Assembly (NCBI RefSeq): GCF_003194085.1 | Contig: NZ_CP023994.1 | Coordinates: forward strand, 124,001-188,000 | Length of the DNA: 64,000 nt | Direction: 5' to 3' | Origin: Aurantimicrobium photophilum | Lineage (GTDB): Bacteria > Actinomycetota > Actinomycetes > Actinomycetales > Microbacteriaceae | The notes under the pieces: generated by a model | What the model saw: only the letters and a program-made list of their open reading frames with translations | Told to the model about the DNA's origin: nothing | Databases searched by the model: none | Shown: positions 47,323-57,806 of the stretch, in pieces | How the letters are laid out: every line of letters begins with the position of its first letter | Position numbering within the stretch: position 1 is the stretch's first letter | Translations under genes and position numbers: made by a program

Positions 47323-47961
47323 ATGAGTGATCCCACAACTGAGCACCCCGAGTTCTTCAAACCTGCACCGGAGGAAGAACCCCCTGCTGGTGTGGGCTTC
47401 GCCGGTGTCACCGGTTCGGTCACTACAGAGGATGCTCCGGCGGTTGAGGCTGCGCCCAGTAACCGCACAACTGGGGCTCTTGTCGCTCTGCTGGGCGGCG
47501 TTGTGTTCACCGTGCTCTATGCCTTGGCTGCCTGGGGTTACAGCGCAGCTGCATGGCTCTATGGTGACTCGGCAGAAGGAACCGAAGCTGCCATCTTTAT
47601 CCAAGACCGCACCCTCGCTTTCTTGATTACCCCGGTTTTCTGGCTCACCTCAATTGCGTTCACGCTCTACTTCGTGATTCTTGCTGTGCTCATCAACAAG
47701 GGTCACTGGCGCACTTTCGTGCTCTGGGGTCTGGTTGTGGCCATCCTCACCTATGCCACCGCTATTGGTGCAGGCCTGTTGACCGTGCGCGCATGGACGC
47801 TCACCTTCAGTGAAGCCATTGAGTTTATGTGGCACGGAATCGCCTTCAACCCACTGGTGTTGGTCGCGGTTGTGCTCTCCCGCGAGATCCCCATCTGGTT
47901 TGGTGGCTGGATTGCGGTCAAGGGTCGCAAGCTGCGCGATGCTCCTGAAGTAGCCGAGTAG
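47323..47961 (+). CDS. Four-helix membrane protein of unknown function
   Basis: A 212-aa protein: a disordered acidic/Pro-rich N-terminus (1-47) and four hydrophobic helices (about 50-80, 95-125, 130-155, 165-190), ending in a short charged tail. It resembles DUF6264-type actinobacterial membrane proteins, which have no known function. TACGCT sits 9 nt before ATG, directly after the rpoC terminator, so the 5' leader is at most a few bases. Confidence 0.65.
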   Translation: MSDPTTEHPEFFKPAPEEEPPAGVGFAGVTGSVTTEDAPAVEAAPSNRTTGALVALLGGVVFTVLYALAAWGYSAAAWLYGDSAEGTEAAIFIQDRTLAFLITPVFWLTSIAFTLYFVILAVLINKGHWRTFVLWGLVVAILTYATAIGAGLLTVRAWTLTFSEAIEFMWHGIAFNPLVLVAVVLSREIPIWFGGWIAVKGRKLRDAPEVAE

Positions 47962-47973
47962 CGAAACTGCCGT

Positions 47974-48002
47974 TTGACCCCGCAGGGTAGCTGAGATAAG
48001 CT
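47974..48002 (+). promoter_or_regulatory. Promoter of the str operon
   Basis: TTGACC (47974-47979), a 17-bp spacer and TAAGCT (47997-48002): a close sigma-70-type match, about 170 bp before rpsL. The leader between contains the near-repeat TTTAGCTAAA/CGTTTAGCGA (48123-48143). Confidence 0.7.
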
Positions 48003-48177
48003 TTTGCCTTGGTGCGTTTTGCGTACCAGAAACACCTTAAGGGTCTACCCACTTTAAACAGTGGCGAACCCCCACGGCATATCTGTCAGAAATGGCTCCA
48101 CATTCGTGGCGTCGCGGCAGATGTTTAGCTAAATCGTTTAGCGACTGTCACCGTGCAGTTTTAACAAGGAGTACATA

Positions 48178-48552
48178 GTGCCAACTATTAACCAGTTGGT
48201 TCGTAAGGGACGTACGCCTAAGGTCACCAAGACCAAGGCTCCAGCCCTGAAGTCGAACCCCCAGCAGCGTGGAGTATGCACCCGTGTGTACACCACCACC
48301 CCAAAGAAGCCCAACTCGGCTCTTCGTAAGGTTGCTCGTGTCAAGCTCAGCAACGGTACTGAAGTAACCGCCTACATTCCCGGTGAAGGTCACAACCTCC
48401 AGGAGCACTCGATGGTGCTCGTTCGTGGTGGTCGTGTAAAGGACCTTCCTGGTGTTCGTTACAAGATCATCCGTGGTGCACTCGACACCCAGGCCGTTAA
48501 GAACCGCAAGCAGGCTCGTAGCCGCTACGGAGCGAAGATGGAGAAGAAGTAA
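48178..48552 (+). CDS. rpsL: 30S ribosomal protein S12
   Basis: A 124-aa S12, decoding-centre protein of the small subunit. GTG start after AAGGAG. K43 and K88 are present, i.e. the streptomycin-sensitive form. First gene of the str operon; its stop overlaps rpsG by one base (TAATG). Confidence 0.98.
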   Translation: MPTINQLVRKGRTPKVTKTKAPALKSNPQQRGVCTRVYTTTPKKPNSALRKVARVKLSNGTEVTAYIPGEGHNLQEHSMVLVRGGRVKDLPGVRYKIIRGALDTQAVKNRKQARSRYGAKMEKK

Positions 48553-49022
48553 TGCCTCGTAAAGGTCCCGCTCCTAAGCGTCCCGTTGTAGCCGATCCCG
48601 TATACGGCGCCCCCATTGTCACCCAGCTCGTCAACAAGATCCTTCTTGATGGCAAGAAGGGTCTCGCAGAGCGCATCGTTTACGGTGCACTCGAAGGTGT
48701 AACCGCGAAGACCGGTGCAGATGCAGTAGTAACTCTCAAGAAGGCACTCGACAACGTGCGCCCCACCCTTGAGGTTCGCTCTCGCCGTGTTGGTGGTTCG
48801 ACCTACCAGGTCCCCGTTGAGGTTAAGCCTCACCGTGCAAACACCCTCGCACTGCGTTGGTTGACCAGCTACGCAAAGGCTCGTCGCGAAAAGACCATGA
48901 CCGAGCGTCTCATGAACGAGATTCTCGATGCATCGAACGGTCTTGGCGCTGCAGTCAAGCGTCGTGAAGACACCCACAAGATGGCCGAGTCGAACAAGGC
49001 CTTCGCTCACTACCGCTGGTAG
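48552..49022 (+). CDS. rpsG: 30S ribosomal protein S7
   Basis: A 156-aa S7, primary 16S rRNA-binding protein that nucleates head assembly of the 30S subunit. Full-length with typical N-terminus [10 protein letters not shown] and C-terminal FAHYRW. Coupled to rpsL by overlap; 43 bp before fusA. Confidence 0.98.
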   Translation: MPRKGPAPKRPVVADPVYGAPIVTQLVNKILLDGKKGLAERIVYGALEGVTAKTGADAVVTLKKALDNVRPTLEVRSRRVGGSTYQVPVEVKPHRANTLALRWLTSYAKARREKTMTERLMNEILDASNGLGAAVKRREDTHKMAESNKAFAHYRW

Positions 49023-49065
49023 ACCGAGCCAAACCCTGTTCAACTAACAATTTCGGAGGAATCCT

Positions 49066-51183
49066 GTGGCTCAAGAAGCCCTCACTGACCTAAGTAAGGT
49101 CCGCAACATCGGCATCATGGCGCACATCGATGCTGGAAAGACCACCACCACTGAGCGAATCCTGTTCTACACCGGTGTAAACCACAAGATCGGTGAAACT
49201 CACGATGGTGCGTCAACCATGGACTGGATGGCTCAGGAGCAGGAGCGTGGTATCACGATTACTTCTGCTGCAACCACCTGTTTCTGGAACAAGAACCAGA
49301 TCAACATCATTGACACCCCCGGTCACGTTGACTTCACCGTGGAGGTGGAGCGTTCGCTCCGCGTTCTCGACGGTGCTGTTGCAGTGTTCGATGGTAAGGA
49401 AGGTGTTGAGCCTCAGTCTGAGACCGTATGGCGTCAGGCTGACAAGTACGACGTTCCTCGTATCTGCTTCGTCAACAAGATGGACAAGCTCGGCGCTGAC
49501 TTCTACTTCACCGTAGACACCATCGTCAAGCGTCTGGGCGCTAAGCCACTTGTTATCCAGCTTCCTATCGGTTTCGAGAACACCTTCGAAGGTGTTGTTG
49601 ACCTGGTAGAGATGCGTGCACTCACCTGGCGTGGAGACGCTAAGGGTGACGTGGAAATGGGTGCCAAGTACGACATCGAAGAGATCCCTGCGGACCTCGT
49701 CGACAAGGCAAACGAATACCGCGCTGCACTGATCGAAGCTGTTGCTGAAGGTGACGACGAGCTCCTCGAGCGTTACCTCAACGGTGACGACCAGTTCACT
49801 GTTGCTGAGATCAAGAAGACCATCCGCAAGATGGTTATCGCTTCGGAGATTTACCCCGTTCTCTGTGGTTCTGCTTTCAAGAACCGTGGTGTTCAGCCCA
49901 TGCTTGACGCTGTTGTTGACTACCTCCCCAGCCCACTCGACGTTGCCGCAACTCAGGGCCACGACGTGCGTGATGAGGAAAAGGTCATCGAGCGTAAGCC
50001 TGATGCTTCCGAGCCTTTCGCAGCACTTGCGTTCAAGGTTGCCGTTCACCCCTTCTTCGGTCGTCTCACCTACACCCGCGTTTACTCGGGTAAGGCAGAG
50101 TCCGGTGCTCAGGTGCTCAACGCAACGAAGGACAAGAAGGAACGTATCGGCAAGATCTTCCAGATGCACGCCAACAAGGAAATCCCTGTTGACTTGATGT
50201 CTGCTGGTCACATCTACGCCGTGATCGGTCTGAAGGACACCACCACTGGTGACACCCTCTGCGATCCTGCAAACCCCATTGTTCTTGAGTCCATGAGCTT
50301 CCCCGAGCCAGTTATCTCGGTTGCTATTGAGCCCAAGACCAAGGCTGACCAGGAGAAGCTGGGTACTGCTATCCAGAAGCTTGCTGAAGAAGACCCCACC
50401 TTCCGCGTAGAGCAGGACCAGGAAACTGGTCAGACTGTGATCTCCGGTATGGGTGAGCTTCACCTCGACATCCTCGTTGACCGTATGCGTCGCGAGTTCA
50501 ATGTTGAGGCCAACGTGGGTAAGCCTCAGGTTGCCTACCGCGAGACCATTCGTCGCAAGGTAGACAAGCACGACTACACCCACAAGAAGCAGACCGGTGG
50601 TTCAGGTCAGTTCGCTAAGGTTCAGATCTCACTCGAGCCTCTTGAGGTTCAGGGCGACAAGATCTACGAATTCGATAACCAGGTAACTGGTGGACGTGTT
50701 CCTCGTGAATACATTCCATCCGTTGATGCTGGTTTCCAGGCCTCCATGGCAGTCGGCGTTCTCGCTGGCTACCCCATGGTCGGCGTCAAGGGCATCCTCC
50801 TCGATGGTGCCTACCACGACGTTGACTCATCGGAAATGGCCTTCAAGCTTGCAGGCTCAATGGCCTTCAAGGAGGCGGCCCGAAAGGCTGACCCCGTTCT
50901 TCTCGAGCCACTTATGGCTGTTGAAGTTCGTACTCCCGAGGAGTACATGGGTGATGTTATCGGTGACCTCAACTCTCGCCGTGGACAAATCCAGTCCATG
51001 GAAGATGCAACGGGTGTCAAGGTCGTTAGCGCCCTTGTTCCCCTGTCGGAGATGTTCGGATACGTCGGTGATCTGCGGTCTAAGACCTCAGGTCGCGCTG
51101 TGTACTCGATGACTTTCGACAGCTACGCCGAGGTCCCGAAGGCTGTCGCCGACGAGATCGTCCAGAAAAACAAGGGCGAGTAA
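49066..51183 (+). CDS. fusA: Elongation factor G
   Basis: A 705-aa translocation GTPase. G1 motif AHIDAGKTT (19-27), G3 DTPGH, G4 NKMD, and all five domains to the C-terminus. GTG start after GGAGGA. Third gene of the str operon. Confidence 0.98.
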   Translation: MAQEALTDLSKVRNIGIMAHIDAGKTTTTERILFYTGVNHKIGETHDGASTMDWMAQEQERGITITSAATTCFWNKNQINIIDTPGHVDFTVEVERSLRVLDGAVAVFDGKEGVEPQSETVWRQADKYDVPRICFVNKMDKLGADFYFTVDTIVKRLGAKPLVIQLPIGFENTFEGVVDLVEMRALTWRGDAKGDVEMGAKYDIEEIPADLVDKANEYRAALIEAVAEGDDELLERYLNGDDQFTVAEIKKTIRKMVIASEIYPVLCGSAFKNRGVQPMLDAVVDYLPSPLDVAATQGHDVRDEEKVIERKPDASEPFAALAFKVAVHPFFGRLTYTRVYSGKAESGAQVLNATKDKKERIGKIFQMHANKEIPVDLMSAGHIYAVIGLKDTTTGDTLCDPANPIVLESMSFPEPVISVAIEPKTKADQEKLGTAIQKLAEEDPTFRVEQDQETGQTVISGMGELHLDILVDRMRREFNVEANVGKPQVAYRETIRRKVDKHDYTHKKQTGGSGQFAKVQISLEPLEVQGDKIYEFDNQVTGGRVPREYIPSVDAGFQASMAVGVLAGYPMVGVKGILLDGAYHDVDSSEMAFKLAGSMAFKEAARKADPVLLEPLMAVEVRTPEEYMGDVIGDLNSRRGQIQSMEDATGVKVVSALVPLSEMFGYVGDLRSKTSGRAVYSMTFDSYAEVPKAVADEIVQKNKGE

Positions 51184-51221
51184 TCTCGCTCCTTGTGAGT
51201 TCAGTAAAATAATCCAAACCC

Positions 51222-51243
51222 TGTAGTTTCCAACCGGAAGCTA
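51222..51243 (+). other. Hairpin in the fusA-tuf gap
   Basis: GTAGTTTCC (51222-51230) pairs with GGAAGCTAC (51235-51243) with one T-G pair and loop AACC, 24 bp before the tuf start. No T run, so more likely an mRNA processing or stability element than a terminator. TAAAAT at 51205-51210 could serve as a -10 box for a separate tuf promoter. Confidence 0.4.
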
Positions 51244-51266
51244 CTCGAATGTCCTAGGAGGACCCC

Positions 51267-52460
51267 GTGGCTAAGGCCAAATTCGAGCGCAACAAGCCTC
51301 ACGTAAACATCGGAACCATTGGTCACGTTGACCACGGTAAGACCACTCTTACCGCAGCAATCTCCAAGGTTCTCGCTGACACCTACCCATCCGCAACCAA
51401 CGTTCAGCGCGACTTCGCGTCGATCGACTCTGCTCCTGAAGAGCGTCAGCGCGGTATTACCATCAACATCTCGCACGTTGAGTACGAGACCCCCAAGCGT
51501 CACTACGCACACGTTGACGCACCTGGCCACGCCGACTACATCAAGAACATGATTACCGGTGCTGCTCAGATGGATGGCGCAATCCTCGTGGTTGCTGCTA
51601 CCGACGGTCCTATGGCTCAGACTCGCGAGCACGTTCTGCTCGCAAAGCAGGTTGGTGTTCCTTACCTCCTCGTTGCTCTGAACAAGTCCGACATGGTTGA
51701 CGACGAAGAAATCCTTGAGCTCGTTGAGCTCGAGGTTCGTGAACTCCTCTCCAGCCAGGGCTTCGATGGCGACAACGCTCCTGTTGTTCGCGTATCCGGC
51801 CTCAAGGCTCTCGAGGGTGACGCAAAGTGGACCCAGTCGATCCTGGACCTGATGGAAGCTGTTGACAGCTCCGTACCAGACCCAGTACGCGACAAGGACA
51901 AGCCATTCCTCATGCCCGTTGAGGACGTCTTCACCATCACCGGTCGTGGAACCGTTGTAACTGGTCGCGCCGAGCGCGGTACCCTCCTCATCAACTCTGA
52001 AGTTGAGATCGTTGGTATCCGTCCCACTCAGAAGACCACCGTTACCGGTATCGAGATGTTCCACAAGCAGCTCGACGAAGCATGGGCTGGCGAGAACTGT
52101 GGTCTTCTTCTTCGCGGTACCAAGCGTGAAGAGGTTGAGCGTGGACAGGTTGTTGTAAAGCCTGGTTCCGTTACTCCTCACACCAACTTCGAAGGAACTG
52201 CCTACATCCTTTCCAAGGATGAGGGTGGACGTCACAACCCATTCTTCGGAAACTACCGCCCTCAGTTCTACTTCCGTACCACTGACGTGACCGGCGTTAT
52301 CACCTTGCCTGAGGGCAAGGAAATGGTTATGCCTGGTGACACCACTGACATGACCGTTGAGCTGATTCAGCCCATCGCCATGGAAGAGGGCCTCGGCTTC
52401 GCTATCCGTGAGGGTGGTCGTACCGTAGGTGCTGGTACCGTAACCAAGATCATCAAGTAA
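51267..52460 (+). CDS. tuf: Elongation factor Tu
   Basis: A 397-aa EF-Tu that delivers aminoacyl-tRNA to the ribosome. G1 GHVDHGKT (19-26), G3 DAPGH, G4 NKSD (the actinobacterial variant of NKCD/NKVD), domains 2 and 3 complete. GTG start after AGGAGG. Last gene of the str operon, followed by a strong terminator. Confidence 0.99.
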   Translation: MAKAKFERNKPHVNIGTIGHVDHGKTTLTAAISKVLADTYPSATNVQRDFASIDSAPEERQRGITINISHVEYETPKRHYAHVDAPGHADYIKNMITGAAQMDGAILVVAATDGPMAQTREHVLLAKQVGVPYLLVALNKSDMVDDEEILELVELEVRELLSSQGFDGDNAPVVRVSGLKALEGDAKWTQSILDLMEAVDSSVPDPVRDKDKPFLMPVEDVFTITGRGTVVTGRAERGTLLINSEVEIVGIRPTQKTTVTGIEMFHKQLDEAWAGENCGLLLRGTKREEVERGQVVVKPGSVTPHTNFEGTAYILSKDEGGRHNPFFGNYRPQFYFRTTDVTGVITLPEGKEMVMPGDTTDMTVELIQPIAMEEGLGFAIREGGRTVGAGTVTKIIK

Positions 52461-52478
52461 TTTCGATTACTCGATAGA

Positions 52479-52508
52479 GGGGCCGAGCGAAAGCTCGGCC
52501 CCTTTTCT
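52479..52508 (+). terminator. Terminator after tuf
   Basis: A 10-bp stem GGGGCCGAGC/GCTCGGCCCC with a GAAA tetraloop (52479-52502) followed by TTTTCTT. Classic intrinsic terminator closing the str operon. Confidence 0.95.
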
Positions 52509-52544
52509 TATGCCCAAAAACTCGCGACTTGGTAGCGTTGCATC

Positions 52545-52826
52545 ATGAGTTTGTCGGAGCTGTTGATGTGGGTCGGGGCCATTGTCCTGGTGATCTTCGT
52601 GGTCTCCTATCCCGCCCAGCGCCGCTTCAAGAAGACAGGTAGGCGCCCTTCTGGCGGAGCAGCAGGTGCCTTCGCTGTCATGGACGAGCTCTTTCACCCC
52701 AGCGCTCGTGAGTCTCGAATCGTTGCTGAAGAACAGGCAGAGGCGAGAGCTCCCATGCCGTCAGCTGATGACAAACCATTCGATGAGAACCGCATTGTCA
52801 TCACCCTCCCGCCAGAGTCGAAATAA
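52545..52826 (+). CDS. Small membrane protein of unknown function
   Basis: A 93-aa protein: one N-terminal helix (about 5-24), basic stretch, Gly/Ala-rich part and an acidic cytoplasmic tail. No family recognised. TAGCGT at 52533-52538 lies 6 nt before ATG (leaderless type). It is followed 30 bp later by a cytochrome-b561-like gene. Confidence 0.6.
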   Translation: MSLSELLMWVGAIVLVIFVVSYPAQRRFKKTGRRPSGGAAGAFAVMDELFHPSARESRIVAEEQAEARAPMPSADDKPFDENRIVITLPPESK

Positions 52827-52856
52827 CTCCTGGCTCTGCCCGGTAGATTTGTGAGT

Positions 52857-53756
52857 GTGAGTGTGAAGCGGAAACAGGTTGCCGGCTGGAGTGCCGTGGC
52901 CCTTATCTCGCTTACCGTGATCATCTTGATTGCTCAGTGGTCCAGGACTATTCCTGAGGTTGCCGTCTTCATTTCGTACTATCGAGGAACCACCGCGCTC
53001 CCAGAGGGAGCTCCTGTTGGCTTGCCTGCATGGCTTGGCTGGCAACACTTCCTCAACATGTTCTTCCTGCTGCTCATCATTCGCACCGGTTGGATTATTC
53101 GCTCTAAGGAGCGTCCCCCCGCTTTCTGGACTCGAAACGATGAAGGCTTTTTGAAATACACCGGCCCTGCTCAGCGCATGGGCATCTATCACTGGTTCCA
53201 CCTGTGCCTAGATTTCCTGTGGGTGCTCAACGGCATCGTGTTCATGGTGTTGTTGTTTGCCACGGGTCAGTGGATGCGTATCGTTCCTACCTCCTGGGAC
53301 ATCTTCCCCAACGCCGCCTCGGCAGCTCTGCAGTATGCGTCGCTGAGGTGGCCCATGGAGAACGCCTGGGTGAACTACAACAGCCTGCAGGTTCTCGCCT
53401 ACTTCGTCACGGTGTTCATCGCGGCACCAATTGCTATCAAGACCGGTCTTCGATTGTCACCCATCTGGCCCAAGCAGGGCTGGTTGCACCGTGTCTTTCC
53501 TGAAGACCTTGCCCGCAAGCTGCATGTGTTGGTTTTGTTCTACTTCTTCATCTTCATCGTGGCCCACGTCACCTTGGTCTTCACCACCGGTGCTCTGCGG
53601 AACCTCAACATGATGTTTGCGGCCAATGACGGAACGTCCTGGTTGGGCGCCGGGATCTTTGGCTTGGCTGTTGTTGTCATGGTGGTGGGCTGGTTACTGG
53701 CTAAGCCCAGCATCTTGAAGCCGATTGCTCGCTTGTCTGGAAAAGTCCAGGGTTAA
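52857..53756 (+). CDS. Cytochrome b561-like membrane protein
   Basis: About 299 aa with five to six helices and candidate haem-ligand histidines in WQHFLN, YHWFHLCLD, RKLHVLVLFY and VAHVTLVF, the layout of b-type cytochrome domains of the NarI/b561 group. It may pass electrons between the quinone pool and an unknown partner; no reductase partner is adjacent. I chose GTG at 52857 because TAGATT (52844-52849) is 7 nt upstream; GTG at 52851 is too close to that box. Confidence 0.72.
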   Translation: MSVKRKQVAGWSAVALISLTVIILIAQWSRTIPEVAVFISYYRGTTALPEGAPVGLPAWLGWQHFLNMFFLLLIIRTGWIIRSKERPPAFWTRNDEGFLKYTGPAQRMGIYHWFHLCLDFLWVLNGIVFMVLLFATGQWMRIVPTSWDIFPNAASAALQYASLRWPMENAWVNYNSLQVLAYFVTVFIAAPIAIKTGLRLSPIWPKQGWLHRVFPEDLARKLHVLVLFYFFIFIVAHVTLVFTTGALRNLNMMFAANDGTSWLGAGIFGLAVVVMVVGWLLAKPSILKPIARLSGKVQG

Positions 53757-53821
53757 ACCCTTCCCCGTGAGCGGAAGCTCATGTGCAGGGAATTGTGACA
53801 GGCAGGAATAGCCTTGGTTTC

Positions 53822-55489
53822 ATGTGGGCGACGCTGAAGTCACTGCTCCCAAGCCGAGCAGACTATTCCGCCCTACCTAGAACTTGGAAGTCTGACCTTC
53901 TCGCCGGCCTCACCGTCGGCATCGTGGCATTACCCCTTGCCCTTGCTTTTGGTGTGAGCTCAGGTGTGGGTGCTGAGGCTGGCCTCATTACCGCTGTGGT
54001 TGCCGGGTTTATTGCCGCCGTCTTTGGTGGATCTAATGTGCAGGTCTCCGGTCCCACAGGTGCGATGGTTGTCGTGCTGGCCCCGATTGTGGCAACTCAT
54101 GGTGTTGCCTCGGTCGTGATTGTTGGCCTGATGGCAGGGGTCATTGTGTTGCTGTTGGGTTTGTTCCGGCTGGGGCGCTCGGTGTCCTTTATTCCCTGGC
54201 CAGTTATTGAAGGCTTCACTCTGGGTATTGCCGTCATCATCTTCGTTCAGCAGATACCGGCATCTGTCGGTTCTCCTGAGTTCGTGGAGTCGACCAATGC
54301 GGTGCTCTCTGGAATCAGTGCCATCGTGGCCGCGAATGTGGACTTGGCACTGTGGTCTCTGGGTGCGGTGCTCATTGTTGCGCTGATCATGGTGGTCACA
54401 CCGAAGTTCATCCCCGTTGTTCCCGGTTCCATCATTGGCATCATCGTGATCACTCTGGTTGCTGAGCTGACCGGATCTCCTCTGGTTCGCATTGGGGAAC
54501 TGCCCAGCTCACTGGGACTGCCATCGCTTCCAGACTTTGCCGGCGTCAACCTAGGGGAGTTGGTTGTTCCCGCATTCGCTGTTGCCGCTCTCGCAGCTAT
54601 TGAGTCTTTGCTTTCAGCACGCGTGGCGGCCAGCATGGCCAACACAGGAGTGTTCAACCCTGATCGTGAACTGCTCGGTCAAGGACTGGCTTCCGTCGGG
54701 TCCGCTCTGTTTGGTGGCATGCCTGCCACCGGTGCTATTGCTCGCACTGCAGTGAACGTGCGCTCGGGGGGAAAGACCAGGGTGGCCTCGATAGTTCACG
54801 CCGCAGTCTTGTTGGGTGTGGTCTATTTGGCTACAGGTCCCGTCTCCCGGATTCCTCTCGCTGCGCTCGCCGGAGTGCTCATGGTGACGGCCGTGCGGAT
54901 GGTTCCGAGCAAGGCAGCGTGGAAGATTCTGCGCAGCACCAAGCATGACGCCACGATATTTATTGCCACCGCGGTGATTACCGTTGCTCTCGATCTGATT
55001 GAGGCAGTCGTAGTTGGCATTGTGGTGACGGTGCTCTTCTCTATCCGTGCACTGATCATGCGCGGCAAGGTTCACCAGGTTGAATTACCAGGTCCTGCGG
55101 CTTCGGGGGATGAGCGTATTGCACTGTTCCGCATTGAGGGTGCGCTCTACTTTGGGGTGGCCGACAAGATTCATGAAGAAGTCACCACCCATCCAGATGT
55201 CACCGTGGTGATTATTCAGCTCTCGGGCGTGCAATTCCTGGATGCCACTGGCGCGCAGATTCTGGCGGAGATCGTGATGCAGCTGGAGCGTGACGGCAAA
55301 ACTGCCATTATCAAGGGGATTCCCGAGCAACACCGGGAGCTCATTACCCGTGCGGGCGTATTGGGAGAGCTGCGCCACCCCAACCACTTGTTTGATAATT
55401 TAGAGCTCGCGGTAGCCCACGCACGCTCGCATATAACACGCGAAGATGCTGCAACGGCGGAAGGTCTGCCCAGACCCTTCTTTAGCTGA
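53822..55489 (+). CDS. SulP-family anion transporter with STAS domain
   Basis: A 555-aa SLC26/SulP transporter: about 12-14 membrane segments (residues 25-420), signature regions ADYSALPRTW and VSGPTGAMVVVLAP, and a C-terminal cytoplasmic STAS domain (about 430-535; GVQFLDATGAQILAEI). Substrates in the family include sulfate, bicarbonate and dicarboxylates; the one here is not evident. ATG 53822 is preferred: TAGCCT (53809-53814) is 7 nt before it, and the in-frame ATG at 53783 would place the promoter inside the gene. Confidence 0.88.
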   Translation: MWATLKSLLPSRADYSALPRTWKSDLLAGLTVGIVALPLALAFGVSSGVGAEAGLITAVVAGFIAAVFGGSNVQVSGPTGAMVVVLAPIVATHGVASVVIVGLMAGVIVLLLGLFRLGRSVSFIPWPVIEGFTLGIAVIIFVQQIPASVGSPEFVESTNAVLSGISAIVAANVDLALWSLGAVLIVALIMVVTPKFIPVVPGSIIGIIVITLVAELTGSPLVRIGELPSSLGLPSLPDFAGVNLGELVVPAFAVAALAAIESLLSARVAASMANTGVFNPDRELLGQGLASVGSALFGGMPATGAIARTAVNVRSGGKTRVASIVHAAVLLGVVYLATGPVSRIPLAALAGVLMVTAVRMVPSKAAWKILRSTKHDATIFIATAVITVALDLIEAVVVGIVVTVLFSIRALIMRGKVHQVELPGPAASGDERIALFRIEGALYFGVADKIHEEVTTHPDVTVVIIQLSGVQFLDATGAQILAEIVMQLERDGKTAIIKGIPEQHRELITRAGVLGELRHPNHLFDNLELAVAHARSHITREDAATAEGLPRPFFS

Positions 55490-55851
55490 GGCAACTGTGG
55501 CGTGTTTGCTGGGCAAACTCCTCGACACGCCCGGGTTGCACTCCGGTTGTATTGTGTGGCAGACTCTTCAAGTTCGACATTTTCTGCCTTTGTGCAGAAA
55601 TCACTACCCTGGCAGTGCATAACGACGGAATCATTCCGATCACGTTAGGCCGCAGGTAGAGGACATCGCCAAAGCTCTCCGTTGAGCCTGGGGTAACCCA
55701 GACTGTGCCGCGTTCGCGCGGGACGAGAGCCTAAGCACATTGACATGTAAACAGTGGTGCGACACCTAAAAGTAGAGTGCCAGCGTTTTAACGCGAAGCG
55801 TCCAATGCAGCTCCGAGGCTGTAAGACGCTCTGAATGAAAGAGAGAGTCAC
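55490..55851 (+). promoter_or_regulatory. S10 operon leader region
   Basis: A 362-bp gap without a gene. It contains a hairpin GTTTGC-TGG-GCAAAC (55504-55518) that may end the SulP transcript, TTGCAC near 55535 as a possible -35 box, a hairpin TTTCTGC-N6-GCAGAAA (55581-55600) and CGGAA-TCA-TTCCG (55626-55638) flanked by AACG/CGTT. A structured leader of this kind is where S10 operons are often autoregulated by L4; that is inference here. Confidence 0.45.
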
Positions 55852-56160
55852 ATGGCGGGACAAAAGATCCGCATTCGACTTAAGTCATATGACCACGAGG
55901 TCATTGACTCCTCGGCGCGCAAGATTGTTGACACTGTAACCCGTGCGGGTGCAACTGTTGTCGGCCCTGTGCCCCTTCCTACCGAGAAGAACGTGGTTTG
56001 TGTAATCCGTTCTCCTCACAAGTACAAGGACAGCCGCGAGCACTTTGAGATGCGCACCCACAAGCGTTTGATCGACATCGTCGACCCCACGCCCAAGGCT
56101 GTTGACTCGCTCATGCGTCTTGACCTTCCTGCTGATGTCAACATCGAGATCAAGCTGTAG
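55852..56160 (+). CDS. rpsJ: 30S ribosomal protein S10
   Basis: A 102-aa S10, part of the 30S head and also of antitermination complexes (NusE). Starts at ATG after AAGAGAGAG; sequence runs from [15 protein letters not shown] to the usual IEIKL end. First gene of the S10 operon; a 362-bp leader precedes it and rplC follows after 8 bp. Confidence 0.98.
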   Translation: MAGQKIRIRLKSYDHEVIDSSARKIVDTVTRAGATVVGPVPLPTEKNVVCVIRSPHKYKDSREHFEMRTHKRLIDIVDPTPKAVDSLMRLDLPADVNIEIKL

Positions 56161-56168
56161 AGGTCACC

Positions 56169-56825
56169 ATGGCAAATCCAACTAAGACTGTTAAGGGTCT
56201 GCTCGGCAAGAAGCTGGGCATGACTCAGGTATGGGACGAGAACAACAAGCTTGTTCCCGTTACCGTTATCGAAATCACCCCCAACGTGGTTACTCAGCTG
56301 CGCACCGTTGAGAAGGACGGCTACGAAGCTATCCAGATCGCTGGCGGCGCTATTGACCCTCGCAAGGTAAACAAGCCTGCGACCGGTCACTTTGACAAGG
56401 CAGGCGTCACGCCTCGCCGTCACGTCACTGAGGTTCGCACCCCTGACGCTGGTTCATACAGCGTTGGCCAGGAGCTCACCGTTGACTCCACCTTCGAAGC
56501 CGGCCAGAAGGTCGACGTCATGGGTACGAGCAAGGGTAAGGGCTTCGCCGGTGTTATGAAGCGTCACAACTTCAAGGGTGTTTCCGCATCTCACGGTGCA
56601 CACCGTAACCACCGTAAGCCCGGTTCTATCGGTGCTTCTTCGACCCCCAGCCGCGTCTTCAAGGGCATGCGCATGGCCGGTCGTATGGGTGGAGAGCGCG
56701 TTACCGTGCTCAACCTCAAGGTTCACGCAGTAGACGCAGAGAAGGGCCTCTTGCTCGTCAAGGGCGCTGTTCCCGGTGCACGTGGCCGCCTCGTATTCGT
56801 TCGCAACGCAGTGAAGGGGGCGTAG
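56169..56825 (+). CDS. rplC: 50S ribosomal protein L3
   Basis: A 218-aa L3, an early assembly protein near the peptidyl-transferase centre. The conserved loop [15 protein letters not shown] is present. Short gaps to rpsJ (8 bp) and rplD (3 bp). Confidence 0.98.
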   Translation: MANPTKTVKGLLGKKLGMTQVWDENNKLVPVTVIEITPNVVTQLRTVEKDGYEAIQIAGGAIDPRKVNKPATGHFDKAGVTPRRHVTEVRTPDAGSYSVGQELTVDSTFEAGQKVDVMGTSKGKGFAGVMKRHNFKGVSASHGAHRNHRKPGSIGASSTPSRVFKGMRMAGRMGGERVTVLNLKVHAVDAEKGLLLVKGAVPGARGRLVFVRNAVKGA

Positions 56826-56828
56826 TCC

Positions 56829-57476
56829 ATGGCTACCGTTACCACTCTCGACGTCGTTGACCTCAAGGGCAAGAAGGCTGGCTCTGTAGAGCTTCCTGCT
56901 GAACTCTTTGACGTCACCGTTAACGTCCCACTGATCCACCAGGTTGTTGTAGCTCAGCTTGCTGCTGCCCGTCAGGGTACGCACAAGGTCAAGAGCCGCG
57001 GCGAAGTTTCTGGTGCAGGTCGCAAGCCTTTCAAGCAGAAGGGAACCGGTCGCGCTCGTCAGGGTTCGATCCGTGCTCCTCACATGACTGGTGGTGGAAT
57101 CGTCCACGGACCAACCCCACGCAGCTATGCACAGCGCACCCCCAAGAAGATGATTGCTGCAGCTCTGCTCGGTGCTCTCTCTGACCGCGCACGTGGTGGA
57201 CGTCTCCACGCCGTGACCGCATTCGGTGAGAACGCACCTTCGACCAAGGTTGCATCTGACTTCTTGAACACCATCGCGAAGAGCAAGAACGTACTCATCG
57301 TTCTTGAGCGCAACGATGAGCTTTCGCTCAAGAGCGTTCGCAACCTGCCTAACGTTCACGTTCTGAACTCAGACCAGCTGAACGCTTACGACGTGCTCGT
57401 CTCTGACGACATCGTGTTCACTCAGGAAGCAATCACCTCCTTCGTGAACAGCAAGAAGAAGGATGAGGTCAAGTAA
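56829..57476 (+). CDS. rplD: 50S ribosomal protein L4
   Basis: A 215-aa L4 with the exit-tunnel extension ([20 protein letters not shown], about 59-78). In several bacteria L4 also represses the S10 operon. Its stop overlaps rplW (TAATG). Confidence 0.98.
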   Translation: MATVTTLDVVDLKGKKAGSVELPAELFDVTVNVPLIHQVVVAQLAAARQGTHKVKSRGEVSGAGRKPFKQKGTGRARQGSIRAPHMTGGGIVHGPTPRSYAQRTPKKMIAAALLGALSDRARGGRLHAVTAFGENAPSTKVASDFLNTIAKSKNVLIVLERNDELSLKSVRNLPNVHVLNSDQLNAYDVLVSDDIVFTQEAITSFVNSKKKDEVK

Positions 57477-57781
57477 TGACTCTCGACGTGTGGAACAAGG
57501 ACCCTCGCGATGTCATCATCGCTCCGGTCGTTTCGGAAAAGAGCTACGGCCTGATCGACGAAGGTAAGTACACCTTCCTCGTAGACCCTCGCTCGAACAA
57601 GACCGAAATCAAGCTCGCTATCGAGAAGATCTTCTCGGTTGAGGTTGCTTCGATCAACACCCTGAACCGTCAGGGCAAGACCCGCCGTACCAAGTTTGGC
57701 CAGGGCAAGCGCAAGGACACCAAGCGCGCCATTGTCACTCTGAAGTCCGGTTCCATCGACATCTTTACGGCCGTTGGCTAA
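57476..57781 (+). CDS. rplW: 50S ribosomal protein L23
   Basis: A 101-aa L23 at the exit tunnel, docking site of trigger factor and SRP. Recognised by [17 protein letters not shown] and [12 protein letters not shown]. Coupled to rplD by a one-base overlap. Confidence 0.98.
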   Translation: MTLDVWNKDPRDVIIAPVVSEKSYGLIDEGKYTFLVDPRSNKTEIKLAIEKIFSVEVASINTLNRQGKTRRTKFGQGKRKDTKRAIVTLKSGSIDIFTAVG

Positions 57782-57806
57782 GCGGAACGGATAAAGAGGA
57801 TTAATC

